Of a stretch of DNA of 64,000 nucleotides, positions 29,525 to 37,837 are shown one piece after another. Position numbers and translations under genes: made by a program. This DNA is from Psychrobacter sp. Pi2-1 (GTDB taxonomy: Bacteria; Pseudomonadota; Gammaproteobacteria; Pseudomonadales; Moraxellaceae), in NCBI RefSeq assembly GCF_904846645.1, contig NZ_CAJHBO010000001.1:372001-436000 (forward strand), in the 5' to 3' direction. The notes below the pieces were generated by a model. The model made no database searches and was not told the origin of the DNA. It worked only from the letters and a program-made list of their open reading frames with translations. Numbering within the stretch: position 1 is the stretch's first letter; each line of letters begins with the position of its first letter.

Positions 29525-29882
29525 TTGTCTTCCTTGTCATAATCATAGTAATAGTCATAAGGTTTGTAGTCACTACATTATATTGGGTTAGAGGCTCTAT
29601 CTTTCTAGTCAGGTGCACTCTTTGATAACCTACTCTGACTATAAACTTCATCAGATTCCATTCATCACACTTTAATGTAGCGCATCGACTGAGCAATGAA
29701 CAGCATCTTTAGTTGACTACTGCGTCTGTACTAGCAGCACCGCTATGAACCACTTGCCACGGTTCTATACCTATTATTTCGTCAGCCATTGTTAGCTGTT
29801 TATTATTAGCATTTATGCCACTTACAGACATTGCGACAGTATATATCTTTGGGCGATAGTCGCCAAAACTGCTACACTACCG
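29525..29882. other. Divergent promoter region (aldehyde dehydrogenase/lipB)
   Basis: This 358-base region must carry both promoters. A small hairpin GGCGA/TCGCC lies just upstream of lipB near 29854-29866. No gene, repeat or known riboswitch is visible. Confidence 0.3.
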
Positions 29883-30770
29883 ATGAGCATTATTTATTTT
29901 AAACTTGATAATAATAAGACAGATACTCTCATGCAAAATGACACACAACTCCTTAATGATACGCTTGTCAGCAAATCTCTCTCAGCGGCCGATTATGTCC
30001 CTACTCTAGATGCGATGCTGGCACGCACCCTTGAACGTATCGATCTAAAGAAACGACAAGGGCTGCGTACGCCTGATGAATTATGGATTGTAGATCATAA
30101 CGACGTCTACACGCTTGGACAGGCAGGCAAAGAAGAACACATATTACAGCGTACTGACACGCCTATCATCAAGACCGATCGCGGTGGTCAAGTGACATGG
30201 CATGGTCATGGGCAGTTAGTGATCTATTGGTTGTTTGACTTGGACAGTCTTAAATGGAGTGTGCGCAATCTTGTCTCCCATGCTGAGCAAGCGATAGAAG
30301 ACGTCATCAACGACTGTTTGCGTAGCTCACCATCTAATAGTGACAATATCAGTGCTCATGCGCGCCGCGATGCCCCAGGTGTCTACCTATATGCAGATAC
30401 TGCTGCAACAGATGACAGCACCTTTACAGATGACAACTCTCTTGATAATAAGATTATGCTTGGCAAAATGGCCTCGCTAGGCTTTAAGATTAAGCATGGT
30501 TTTAGCTACCATGGTATTGCGATTAATTTAAATTGTGACCTGTCTTCATTTAACGCCATCAATCCTTGTGGCTATGCCGGCATGCAAATGTTGCGACTGT
30601 CTGATTTTGTAGCCATGCAGACAGATTCAGAGCAAACAAAGCCGGAGGCGCAGACCGAGCAGCAAATTAGCGATTCATTCAGCTATGAGACAGTCACTCA
30701 AAAACTTATTGATAACATCGCCAAGCGCCATGCTGGTCTGATTGAGTTGCGAGCTATCGCACCTAAGTAA
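29883..30770 (+). CDS. lipB: Octanoyltransferase LipB with polar inserts
   Basis: 295 residues from ATG 29883 (a second ATG at 29931 would remove 16), longer than the usual 210-250. Marks are LWIVDHNDVYTLGQAGK, TDRGGQVTWHGHGQLVIYW, the catalytic Lys195 in LGKMASLG and the nucleophile Cys229 in INPCGYAGM. LipB moves octanoyl groups from acyl carrier protein to lipoyl domains, the first step of lipoate synthesis. Two polar inserts, at about 148-190 around PGVYLY and 242-264 near the end, account for the extra length. lipA is not in the window. Confidence 0.94.
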   Translation: MSIIYFKLDNNKTDTLMQNDTQLLNDTLVSKSLSAADYVPTLDAMLARTLERIDLKKRQGLRTPDELWIVDHNDVYTLGQAGKEEHILQRTDTPIIKTDRGGQVTWHGHGQLVIYWLFDLDSLKWSVRNLVSHAEQAIEDVINDCLRSSPSNSDNISAHARRDAPGVYLYADTAATDDSTFTDDNSLDNKIMLGKMASLGFKIKHGFSYHGIAINLNCDLSSFNAINPCGYAGMQMLRLSDFVAMQTDSEQTKPEAQTEQQISDSFSYETVTQKLIDNIAKRHAGLIELRAIAPK

Positions 30771-30857
30771 GTTTTGAGTCCGTTTTTGCATAATCTTTTT
30801 TTGCATAATATCTTGCACGCTTAGACTTAAGCATTAAGAGAAAATTCAGTACAAACT

Positions 30858-30866
30858 TGCTATAAT
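30858..30866 (+). promoter_or_regulatory. Extended -10 promoter for ppa
   Basis: TGCTATAAT: consensus TATAAT at 30861-30866 with the extended -10 TG one base before it. It is about 100 bases upstream of the ppa ATG and lacks a good -35 box, as is common for extended -10 promoters. Confidence 0.5.
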
Positions 30867-30964
30867 CACATGCAGTACAAATCGGACGCAGCAACTATCC
30901 TTGCTGGATCCCTAGCTCAACCCCTTATTCAAACATTTAAAACAAAAGCAAATTGGAGCATTTT

Positions 30965-31495
30965 ATGGCAGATTTTAACAAAATTTTGGACGCAGGCGAC
31001 GTAGACGGCGGCATCATCAACGTAGTAGTAGAGATCCCAGCTGGTAGCAGCCATAAAATTGAGTGGAATCGCGAATTAGCAGTATTTGAGCTTGACCGTA
31101 TTGACCCACAGATTTTTGCCAAACCTTGTAACTATGGTTTCATCCCACAAACACTTGACGAAGACGGCGATGAGCTTGACGTATTGCTACTGACTGAGCA
31201 GCCACTACCGACTGGTATTTTCTTAAAAGCAAAAGTTATCGGTGTGATGAAGTTTGTCGATGATGGCGAAGTAGATGACAAAATCGTCGTTGTCCCTGCT
31301 GATGACCGTGACACAGGCAATGCTTACAACAGCTTAGAAGACCTACCAAAGCAGTTGATTAACCAATTAGAGTTCCATTTCAGTCATTACAAAGACCTGA
31401 AAAAAGCTGGTACGACGGTTGTTGAATCTTGGGGCGATGTCGCAGAAGCGAAAGAAGTTATCAAAGAGTCTATCCAACGCTGGAAAGATCTATAA
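30965..31495 (+). CDS. ppa: Inorganic pyrophosphatase (family I)
   Basis: 176 residues from ATG 30965, preceded by GGAG; a TTG at 30953 was rejected. Family I marks are VEIPAGSSHKIEWN, NYGFIPQT, and the metal-binding DEDGDELDVLLL and PADDRD. It hydrolyses pyrophosphate in the cytoplasm and pulls biosynthetic reactions forward. Single gene with a clear promoter and terminator. Confidence 0.97.
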   Translation: MADFNKILDAGDVDGGIINVVVEIPAGSSHKIEWNRELAVFELDRIDPQIFAKPCNYGFIPQTLDEDGDELDVLLLTEQPLPTGIFLKAKVIGVMKFVDDGEVDDKIVVVPADDRDTGNAYNSLEDLPKQLINQLEFHFSHYKDLKKAGTTVVESWGDVAEAKEVIKESIQRWKDL

Positions 31496-31533
31496 TTATC
31501 AAATATTGGCAAAAATGCCGATAACGATAAATC

Positions 31534-31574
31534 ATAAAATACCGCAGTCACCATAGTGGCCGCGGTATTTTTTT
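31534..31574 (+). terminator. Intrinsic terminator after ppa
   Basis: Stem AAAATACCGC (31536-31545)/GCGGTATTTT (31562-31571), extended inside by GTCAC/GTGGC with one wobble pair, and followed by a T-run. Confidence 0.8.
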
Positions 31575-31652
31575 GCTTGAACATTGCTTATCTAACATGG
31601 TTATAATGAGCATATTACTCATTCACACTTATACGCCGTAATAAGGACAATC

Positions 31653-32117
31653 ATGTTTAACCCCGACCCTAGCGCAAAACCGGTCAATACCAAGTTGCCA
31701 AGAGACGTCATTATGATGGTCGAAAAAAACAACCTAGTAATGGCTATTAAAACTTTGGCGGCAGATGAAAACATCAGTATGGATGAAGCCAAAAGTAGGA
31801 TTGATGCTTATGAGACCCAGCTGAAAGTAAAGCAACAACAGAAGCTCAACACTATCGCTAGTAAACAGGGCATTCCAAATCAAGCCATTAGCTTTGATAG
31901 AGAGCAAGAAGAAGACGAGCCTGGGCCATTGGTAAAAAATCGTGTTAAAACGACTAAGCAGAGCCAAGGGTTTAAAGGGCTGCAGGACGGTGTCGATAGT
32001 CAGTTGAATGACTTAGGCTATAAGAAACCTCTACTGCCTTATTGGCTAAAACGATTGCTCGTGATCGCTGTCTTGATGATAGGAATATTTTGGATATTAT
32101 GGCGAGTATTTGGTTAA
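31653..32117 (+). CDS. Unknown protein with C-terminal membrane anchor
   Basis: 154 residues. The N-terminal 60 residues look like a helical, UBA- or SHOCT-like segment (LPRDVIMMVEKNNLVMAIKT, then ISMDEAKSRIDAYE). A charged coil follows, and a single membrane helix lies at the very end (about 131-151, LLVIAVLMIGIFWILWRVFG), so it is tail anchored with its bulk in the cytoplasm. AAGGAC precedes the ATG. I cannot name the family or role. It stands alone after ppa. Confidence 0.75.
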   Translation: MFNPDPSAKPVNTKLPRDVIMMVEKNNLVMAIKTLAADENISMDEAKSRIDAYETQLKVKQQQKLNTIASKQGIPNQAISFDREQEEDEPGPLVKNRVKTTKQSQGFKGLQDGVDSQLNDLGYKKPLLPYWLKRLLVIAVLMIGIFWILWRVFG

Positions 32118-32166
32118 GTGATTTAGCTAAATAAGAAACTGGCTCGACATATTCCCCATACAGCTA

Positions 32167-32209
32167 CATACCGATTAGCTATAATTTAAGAATGTAGCTA
32201 GTCGGTATG
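32167..32209. repeat. 15-bp inverted repeat between convergent genes
   Basis: Arms 32167-32181 and 32195-32209 (outer halves CATACCGA/TCGGTATG, inner halves TAGCTA/TAGCTA) pair over 15 bp with one wobble, and the loop is 13 bases. There is no T-run on either side, so it is not a standard terminator, although it lies between convergent genes. Confidence 0.6.
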
Positions 32210-32263
32210 CTAATTGAAAACCTGCCCTTGAATCCTTTCAATCGTCCATTAATCTCAAATCAC

Positions 32264-33079
32264 TTAGAACAATCCTTTATATAAGAAGTAACAGCCTACG
32301 ACGGTCAACAGTACCGCAAAGCATTTTTTTAACAACTGCGGCGATAATGCATGAGCGACTTTTGCGCCTAGCTTGGCGGTGAAAAAGCTCATGATGCTAA
32401 TGCCTAAAAAAGCATAGATATGGACAAAGCCAATCGTATTGGGCACGTCGACTTGCGCTTGCATACCAAAGAACATAAACCCTAGCGCACCTGCAATGGC
32501 GATAGGTAAACCACAAGCGGCTGAGGTTCCAACGGCTTTTTGCATAACCACACCGTAACGCGTGAGGTAAGGTACGGTTAAGCTACCACCGCCAATCCCA
32601 AAAATAGCAGAAGCGATACCGATACCCGCCCCTGCTGCTAGCTGTTTAGGCTTTGAAGGCAAGGCTATATGGACATTGCTAGCATCGTTATTTGCTTTCT
32701 TTTTGCCACCCATAAACATTTTATAAGCGACCCAAAGCAAAAACACACCAACAATCAACTGAAGATATAATCCAGATATCTGTCCTGCGATCCCCGCCCC
32801 TAAAAAACAGCCTATTGCTAAGCCTGGCGTCAGATTTTTGAAAACAGGCCACATGACTGCGCCCTTTTTGTTATGCGCCATGAGCGAGCTTATGGATGTA
32901 ACGATAATAGTCGCCAGTGAAGTACCCAAGGCCAAGTGCATAATACTGTCAGGACTGTAACCCATTTGCGTAAAGACAATAAATAGCAGTGGTACGATAA
33001 TAGTCCCACCGCCCACTCCAAATAGCCCCGCAGCAAATCCTGCTAGCGCCCCTATTACTAAAAAAGTTATTAATTCCAC
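32264..33079 (-). CDS. TauE/SafE family permease
   Basis: 271 residues, start GTG 33079. Two repeated halves, each with the glycine-rich motif (GLFGVGGGTIIVPLLF near residue 19 and AIFGIGGGSLTVPYL near 160), and about eight helices: the hallmark of TauE/SafE (formerly DUF81) permeases. Several members export sulfite or move sulfonates and organosulfur compounds. It is the last gene of the leftward group mesX, mesD, flavin reductase and this gene, 113 bases after the flavin reductase, which makes a sulfur-related role plausible but unproven. Confidence 0.88.
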   Translation of the reverse strand: MELITFLVIGALAGFAAGLFGVGGGTIIVPLLFIVFTQMGYSPDSIMHLALGTSLATIIVTSISSLMAHNKKGAVMWPVFKNLTPGLAIGCFLGAGIAGQISGLYLQLIVGVFLLWVAYKMFMGGKKKANNDASNVHIALPSKPKQLAAGAGIGIASAIFGIGGGSLTVPYLTRYGVVMQKAVGTSAACGLPIAIAGALGFMFFGMQAQVDVPNTIGFVHIYAFLGISIMSFFTAKLGAKVAHALSPQLLKKCFAVLLTVVGCYFLYKGLF

Positions 33080-33192
33080 AGGATAGTTACTTCTTATTTA
33101 GATTTAATGAGATGATAATTATAGTTAAATGACTGCTCAATATTGAACGAGCAATAGTCCATAGGCTTAGGTGTTGGATAATAGGTATTGGA

Positions 33193-33708
33193 TTAAATAA
33201 GCTCCACTTGCCCAACTCTAGAATAGGCACGGTTAAAGTAAACCAACCCTTCATCAGTTCCGCCTTGTGGCTCAGCCTGATTGATGGCGACAACGCGGCA
33301 CATAAAGACGCTATGCGTGCCGACTTCTTGAATTTGTTCAATCTCACAATCAAAGCTGACCAAGGCATCTTCTAACACAGGAGCGCCCGTCTGTAATTGT
33401 GTCCAAGAACCATATGCAAACCGTTCTTCTGAACACAGTTTAGAGGCAAAAGCATTGGACAGCTGCTCATGTTGCGCGCCTAACACATTGACACTTAAAA
33501 TCTTGTTTTCCAGAAAGTAGCCATGTGACCGAGACGTTTGATTCATACAGACAAGCAAGGTCGGCGGTGTGTCTGTGACACTACATACTGCCGATGCTGT
33601 AAACCCATGTATGCCCGTTGTACCTGCTGTGGTCACCACATTGACCGCAGTCGTTAGCAAAGACATGGCATCTCTAAAGTCGGTCGCGTCAATCCTATCT
33701 TTAATCAT
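33193..33708 (-). CDS. Flavin reductase family protein (FMN-binding split barrel)
   Basis: 171 residues. The pattern DFRDAMSLLTTAVNVVTT, then GIHGFTASAVCSVTDTPPTLLVCMN and a later CRVVAIN identify the flavin reductase-like (RutF/HpaC type) domain. Such enzymes use NAD(P)H to make free reduced FMN or FAD for a partner oxygenase. AGGATTGAAGCA precedes the ATG. It starts 105 bases after mesD in the same direction; supplying reduced flavin to MesX/MesD is my inference. Confidence 0.88.
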   Translation of the reverse strand: MIKDRIDATDFRDAMSLLTTAVNVVTTAGTTGIHGFTASAVCSVTDTPPTLLVCMNQTSRSHGYFLENKILSVNVLGAQHEQLSNAFASKLCSEERFAYGSWTQLQTGAPVLEDALVSFDCEIEQIQEVGTHSVFMCRVVAINQAEPQGGTDEGLVYFNRAYSRVGQVELI

Positions 33709-33813
33709 TGCTTCAATCCTGAGAAACGTTAAAAAATAACGTTAAAAAATTGTGCTTCAATTTTAGTTTTGCAAGGGAAGTTCTCTAAATAAAATTTCCT
33801 AAACGGCTAGACT

Positions 33814-34842
33814 CTAAGCAGTCAGTTCTTGGCGAACGATTTGAGCACCAGCGCTTAGTGCTGCGAGCTTACCACGTGCGACTTGGCGAGACAAAGGTGC
33901 CATGCCGCAGTTGGTCGCAGGATATAGCTTGTCAGCATCGACAAATTGTAGCGCTTTGCGTAGCGTATCTGCCACTTCTTCTGGTGTCTCGATAGTGTTG
34001 GTTGCCACATCAATGGCACCGACCATCACTTTTTTACCACGAATCAGTTCAATCAGATCCATAGGTACACGTGAGTTTTGACACTCCAGTGAGATGATAT
34101 CGATTTTCGACTGTTGCAGTTTAGGGAACGCTTTTTCGTATTCGCGCCACTCTGAGCCCAGTGTGTTTTTCCAATCGGTATTGGCTTTGATGCCATAGCC
34201 GTAGCAAATATGGACAGCTGTTTCACATTTTAGGCCTTCAATGGCACGCTCTAAAGTTGCAATACCCCAGTCGTTTACATCATAAAAGAATACATTGAAT
34301 GCGGGCTCATCAAACTGGATAATATCAACACCAGCCGCTTCTAATTCTTTTGCTTCTTGGTTCAGGATTTTAGCAAATTCCCAAGCCAGTTTTTCACGGC
34401 TTTTATAATGACCGTCATATAACGTATCAATCATCGTCATCGGCCCTGGCAACGCCCATTTGATTGGCTGATCAGTTTGCTGGCGTAAAAACTTGGCATC
34501 ATCAACAAACACGGACTTCGGACGGCTCACCGCACCAACGACTGATGGCACGCTCGCATCATAGCGATTACGAATTTTGACCGTCTCACGCTTCTCAAAG
34601 TCGACACCATCAAGGTGTTCGATGAACGTAGTCACAAAATGCTGACGGGTCTGCTCGCCATCACTGACAATATCAATCCCTGCATGCTGCTGCTCTTGCA
34701 ATGATACACGCAGCGCATCTCGCTTGGCTTCAAGCAACTGCTCGCCCTCTAATGCCCAAGGTGACCAAATTTTCTCGGGTTCTGCTAGCCAAGAAGGTTT
34801 TGGTAAGCTGCCAGCGGTAGACGTCGGTAATAGTAGTTTCAT
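33814..34842 (-). CDS. mesD: Core methionine synthase of the MesD type (MetE C-terminal domain only)
   Basis: 342 residues, matching only the catalytic C-terminal half of cobalamin-independent MetE (about 750 residues); the N-terminal MetE domain is absent. The zinc ligands are all present: His211 and Cys213 (VHICYGYG), Glu253 (SLECQNS) and Cys312 (ATNCGMAP). The homocysteine-binding start TSTAGSLPKP and FDEPAFNVF are also visible. Core MetE proteins act without polyglutamyl folate, and those next to DUF1852 form the MesD group, reported to need the DUF1852 partner MesX and oxygen. Here DUF1852 lies 54 bases upstream. AGAAGAT precedes the ATG. The methyl donor cannot be read from sequence. 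Confidence 0.88.
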   Translation of the reverse strand: MKLLLPTSTAGSLPKPSWLAEPEKIWSPWALEGEQLLEAKRDALRVSLQEQQHAGIDIVSDGEQTRQHFVTTFIEHLDGVDFEKRETVKIRNRYDASVPSVVGAVSRPKSVFVDDAKFLRQQTDQPIKWALPGPMTMIDTLYDGHYKSREKLAWEFAKILNQEAKELEAAGVDIIQFDEPAFNVFFYDVNDWGIATLERAIEGLKCETAVHICYGYGIKANTDWKNTLGSEWREYEKAFPKLQQSKIDIISLECQNSRVPMDLIELIRGKKVMVGAIDVATNTIETPEEVADTLRKALQFVDADKLYPATNCGMAPLSRQVARGKLAALSAGAQIVRQELTA

Positions 34843-34896
34843 ACGATTTATCTTCTAGTTAATTTATTTTTTATTATGTTGATGAGTAATGCTCAG

Positions 34897-35934
34897 TTAA
34901 GCGGCTTGCTTCCTAGCCGTTTCTTTTTCAGCAGCTTCTTTTTCAGCAGTATCGCCTGTTACATCATAGCTTGCAGCCCATTCCTCAAGGATTGCTTGAT
35001 ACGGCTTGATAAAATGTGTCTCAGTAAATCTGCCTTGGGTTACTGCCATCTGACTGCGTTCGGCACGGTCATAGACCACTTGCGTCAATGAATAGTCTTG
35101 GTAATTCAGGCTAGGTTGATACACTTGTCCAGCGCTTGAGTTGGCATTGTAAATCTCAGGACGGTAAATCTTCTGAAAGGTCTCCATAGTACTGATTGCA
35201 CTAATCAGCTCAAGATCGGTGTAATCACTGAGCAAGTCCCCTGCAAAATAAAATGCTAATGGCGCGGCGCTACCTTCAGGCTTAAAATAACGTACCGTTA
35301 AGCCCATTTTATGAAAATAGTCGTCGGTCAACGAGTATTCATCTTGCTTGTACTCAATGCCCAATACAGGATGCTGATTGACAGTACGGTAGTAAGTCTT
35401 GCTGGTTGACACGCTCAGGCAAATCACTGGTTTTTTGTGAAAATGAGCGGTGTAAGCCTCTGAATTCAATAAATATTGAAACAGCTTGCCGTGCAACTCA
35501 CCAAAATTGTCTGGCGTTATGGATGCTAGGTTTTTGTCGCGATGCTCTGGTAACACAATACTAAAGTCATAATCACGCACATAAGAGGAGAAACTGTTGC
35601 CAACCATACCGTCGATACGCTTGTTTTCTTTATGATCCACAATCGTGGTTTTTAGCGTTTCGATAATAGGAAATGTCTGACCATTGCCTTTAACATCTAG
35701 ATCGACAGAGATGATATCAACTTCAACAGAATAACGATCTGCTGTCAGATTGTCCCAATGCGCCAATGCATTGAAGCGGTTATTGATCATGGTTAACGTT
35801 TTGCGTAAGTTCTCTTGGCGGTGCTCGCCGCGTGCCAAATTTGCAAAGTTAGTCGTCAAACGCGTGCTATCTGCAGGCTGATAGTTTTCGTCAAAACGAA
35901 TGTGCTTAATTGAACAATTGAATTCTTTACTCAT
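34897..35934 (-). CDS. mesX: DUF1852 protein, MesX-type partner of MesD
   Basis: 345 residues. N-terminal FNCSIKHIRFDENYQPADSTRLTTNFANLARG and the conserved middle (RIDGMVGNSFSSYVRDYD, FHKKPVICLSVSTSKTYYRT, HPVLGIEYKQDEYSLTD) are as I know them from DUF1852. No signal peptide or membrane helix, so it is cytoplasmic. The C-terminal 20 residues are a Lys/Glu/Ala-rich tail with a repeated AEKE unit. The family is known as MesX, needed for activity of MesD methionine synthases; its chemistry is not established to my knowledge. First gene of the operon; a MetR-type box lies about 105 bases upstream. Confidence 0.85.
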   Translation of the reverse strand: MSKEFNCSIKHIRFDENYQPADSTRLTTNFANLARGEHRQENLRKTLTMINNRFNALAHWDNLTADRYSVEVDIISVDLDVKGNGQTFPIIETLKTTIVDHKENKRIDGMVGNSFSSYVRDYDFSIVLPEHRDKNLASITPDNFGELHGKLFQYLLNSEAYTAHFHKKPVICLSVSTSKTYYRTVNQHPVLGIEYKQDEYSLTDDYFHKMGLTVRYFKPEGSAAPLAFYFAGDLLSDYTDLELISAISTMETFQKIYRPEIYNANSSAGQVYQPSLNYQDYSLTQVVYDRAERSQMAVTQGRFTETHFIKPYQAILEEWAASYDVTGDTAEKEAAEKETARKQAA

Positions 35935-36037
35935 GGTGATCCGCTACCTTATTTATCTGAGATAAAACCAAATCTGTGTATGGGATGAATCATACCGAAA
36001 TCTAAACATGAATAAAAACGATACAATTTAAACATAA

Positions 36038-36054
36038 GATGAATTTTATTCATC
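36038..36054. promoter_or_regulatory. MetR-type operator upstream of mesX
   Basis: GATGAATTTTATTCATC is a 17-base palindrome. Its core, 36040-36052, matches the E. coli MetR consensus TGAANNWNNTTCA exactly, and it lies about 105 bases upstream of the mesX ATG. This is the position expected for LysR-type activation. metR itself is not in the window. Confidence 0.6.
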
Positions 36055-36184
36055 TTTCTTGGAATTAAGGATACGTAGGAAATTTAACAGCGGAAGTTTT
36101 AAGGGTTCATTTAACGTATAACTAAGCCTTTCACACACTGGCGGCGAAGAAGGCTTTTATACTGCTTAAGAGTGTTTGAGGCAT

Positions 36185-36214
36185 AAAAAAAGGATACCGT
36201 AGTATCCTTTTTAT
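36185..36214 (-). terminator. Terminator of the SDR gene
   Basis: Perfect 11-bp stem AAAAAGGATAC (36187-36197)/GTATCCTTTTT (36202-36212) with a 4-base loop. The A-run gives the U-tract for leftward transcription. Confidence 0.75.
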
Positions 36215-36243
36215 TCAAATTCGAGCCTGATAACACATCGATT

Positions 36244-37131
36244 CTAGTGATGCTCACCAGGAAGAATTTTGGCAAAAGCGCGCTGAGCAAGGTTAGGCTT
36301 GCTATCCGTCGTTTGTGCAGCGGTCGAACTTGGGAAAATGCGATAACCAATGGACTGGACGCCAACGTTAAAGGCTGGTACCAGTGAATAAGTCGCCGAT
36401 GCAAATTTGCCCATATTACTAGCAATGCTATTTGGCTTATGAACGATGGCTTTTGCAACCATCATCGCGGCTTCGTCAGGCATCAGCGCTGGCATATAAC
36501 GATATAGCTTGGTTGGCGCAATCATCGGGGTACGTACAAGTGGCATAAAGATATTGGTTACTTTGATGTTATCGCCTTTGATTTCAGCAGCCAAACAGCG
36601 ACTAAATGCATCTAAGGCCGCCTTTGACGCGACATATGCTGAAAAACGGGGGCTATTTGCCAATACCCCAATTGAAGATATATTCACGATTTGACCAGTT
36701 TGACGACCAATCATCGTTGGCAAGAAACCAAGAATGATTTTGACCGCGCCAAAATAATTAATCTCCATGGTACGTTCAAAGTCATGAAAACGGTTGACTG
36801 ACTCATGCACTGAACGGCGAATCGAACGTCCTGCATTGTTGACTAGTACATCGACATGCTTAAAGTCAGCCAAAATCTTTTCACTGGTTTTTTCAATCTC
36901 ATCCATATTAGTAAGGTCGCATGGATAGTAGCTGGCCGCGCCGCCAAGCGTTTCGATATTTTCCTTGACCATTTTTAGCTTATCTTCAGTACGGGCCAGC
37001 AAAATAACATGCGCACCACATTCACTGAGCAAAAAAGCCGTACGCTCACCGATACCACTTGAAGCGCCTGTAATGATAATATTCTTGCCTTTGACGGCTT
37101 TGGTAATTGCTTTTTTCGAGAGATTGGCCAT
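36244..37131 (-). CDS. Short-chain dehydrogenase/reductase
   Basis: 295 residues. The NAD(P) motif is IITGASSGIGERTAFLL at the N-terminus, NNAGR follows, and the catalytic Ser, Tyr and Lys lie in NISSIGVLANSPRFSAYVASKAALDAF. The extra C-terminal 60 residues hold hydrophobic stretches (LVPAFNVGVQSIGYRIFP), as in SDRs acting on lipids. Substrate unknown. It may be regulated alone: it has its own terminator, and the mesX promoter region follows downstream. Confidence 0.88.
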   Translation of the reverse strand: MANLSKKAITKAVKGKNIIITGASSGIGERTAFLLSECGAHVILLARTEDKLKMVKENIETLGGAASYYPCDLTNMDEIEKTSEKILADFKHVDVLVNNAGRSIRRSVHESVNRFHDFERTMEINYFGAVKIILGFLPTMIGRQTGQIVNISSIGVLANSPRFSAYVASKAALDAFSRCLAAEIKGDNIKVTNIFMPLVRTPMIAPTKLYRYMPALMPDEAAMMVAKAIVHKPNSIASNMGKFASATYSLVPAFNVGVQSIGYRIFPSSTAAQTTDSKPNLAQRAFAKILPGEHH

Positions 37132-37356
37132 AAAAAGTCCTTTTCGTTTATTCTATAGTTATTGGTATTCGGTTATAGCATAGCAAAAAAATGTCGTATG
37201 GAGTGAACAAAACCATAGTGGGCGTTAGCTAACGGGACTTTTACAAATTTCGTCGACATAAATATTTATAAGTACATTTTTAGCTTGTTGTTAATTACTA
37301 AGTACTAAGTGTTAAGTGCTATGCTTTTTTCTAATCCATTACGAGGAGTACCTGCT

Positions 37357-37758
37357 TTGATAGACACACTAACTCACTATATTGACTTAATTGCCAAAAT
37401 GATCGAAGTCATTGGCGTCCTCATTATGTTTTTTGGGCTATTTCTTGCTTTATATAGAGCTTTTCGAGCGTCTGGTCATTTCAACAATGATACTTATGTA
37501 GAGATCAGACAGACCGTAGGCAAGTCTATATTGTTGGGGTTAGAAGTACTGATTGCCGCTGATATCGTGGCTACTGTCGTCACCGAGCCATCGCTACGCA
37601 GCGTACTGGTGCTAGGTTTTATCGTACTGATTCGAACCTTTTTAAGCTTATCGTTACAGGTTGAATTAGAAGGACGGTTCCCTTGGCAAAATAGAAAGCC
37701 TGCGCCTGATAAACAGTCTGATACTGACAATCATACTGTGCCAATTGATAAAACATAG
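37357..37758 (+). CDS. DUF1622 family membrane protein
   Basis: 133 residues from TTG 37357, which follows the strong ribosome site GAGGAG at 37343-37348 with an 8-base gap. ATG 37321 and GTG 37309 lie upstream in frame but have no ribosome site, so I prefer the TTG. Three membrane helices are visible: MIEVIGVLIMFFGLFLALYRAF, ILLGLEVLIAADIVATVV and VLVLGFIVLIRTFLSLSLQVE. The last carries the DUF1622 ending LEVEGRFPW-like (here LEGRFPWQ). Function unknown. A polar tail of about 20 residues follows. Confidence 0.82.
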   Translation: MIDTLTHYIDLIAKMIEVIGVLIMFFGLFLALYRAFRASGHFNNDTYVEIRQTVGKSILLGLEVLIAADIVATVVTEPSLRSVLVLGFIVLIRTFLSLSLQVELEGRFPWQNRKPAPDKQSDTDNHTVPIDKT

Positions 37759-37837
37759 CTGTTGGACAAAAATGCCATCAAAAAGCGATGCATAGACATG
37801 ATTAGCACGAGTTTATAAAACAAGATTTAAGCGTTTG

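Noticed and set aside
36111-36458. Leftward frame of 115 codons downstream of the SDR gene
   Set aside because: It overlaps the SDR 3' end in another frame and runs through the SDR terminator.
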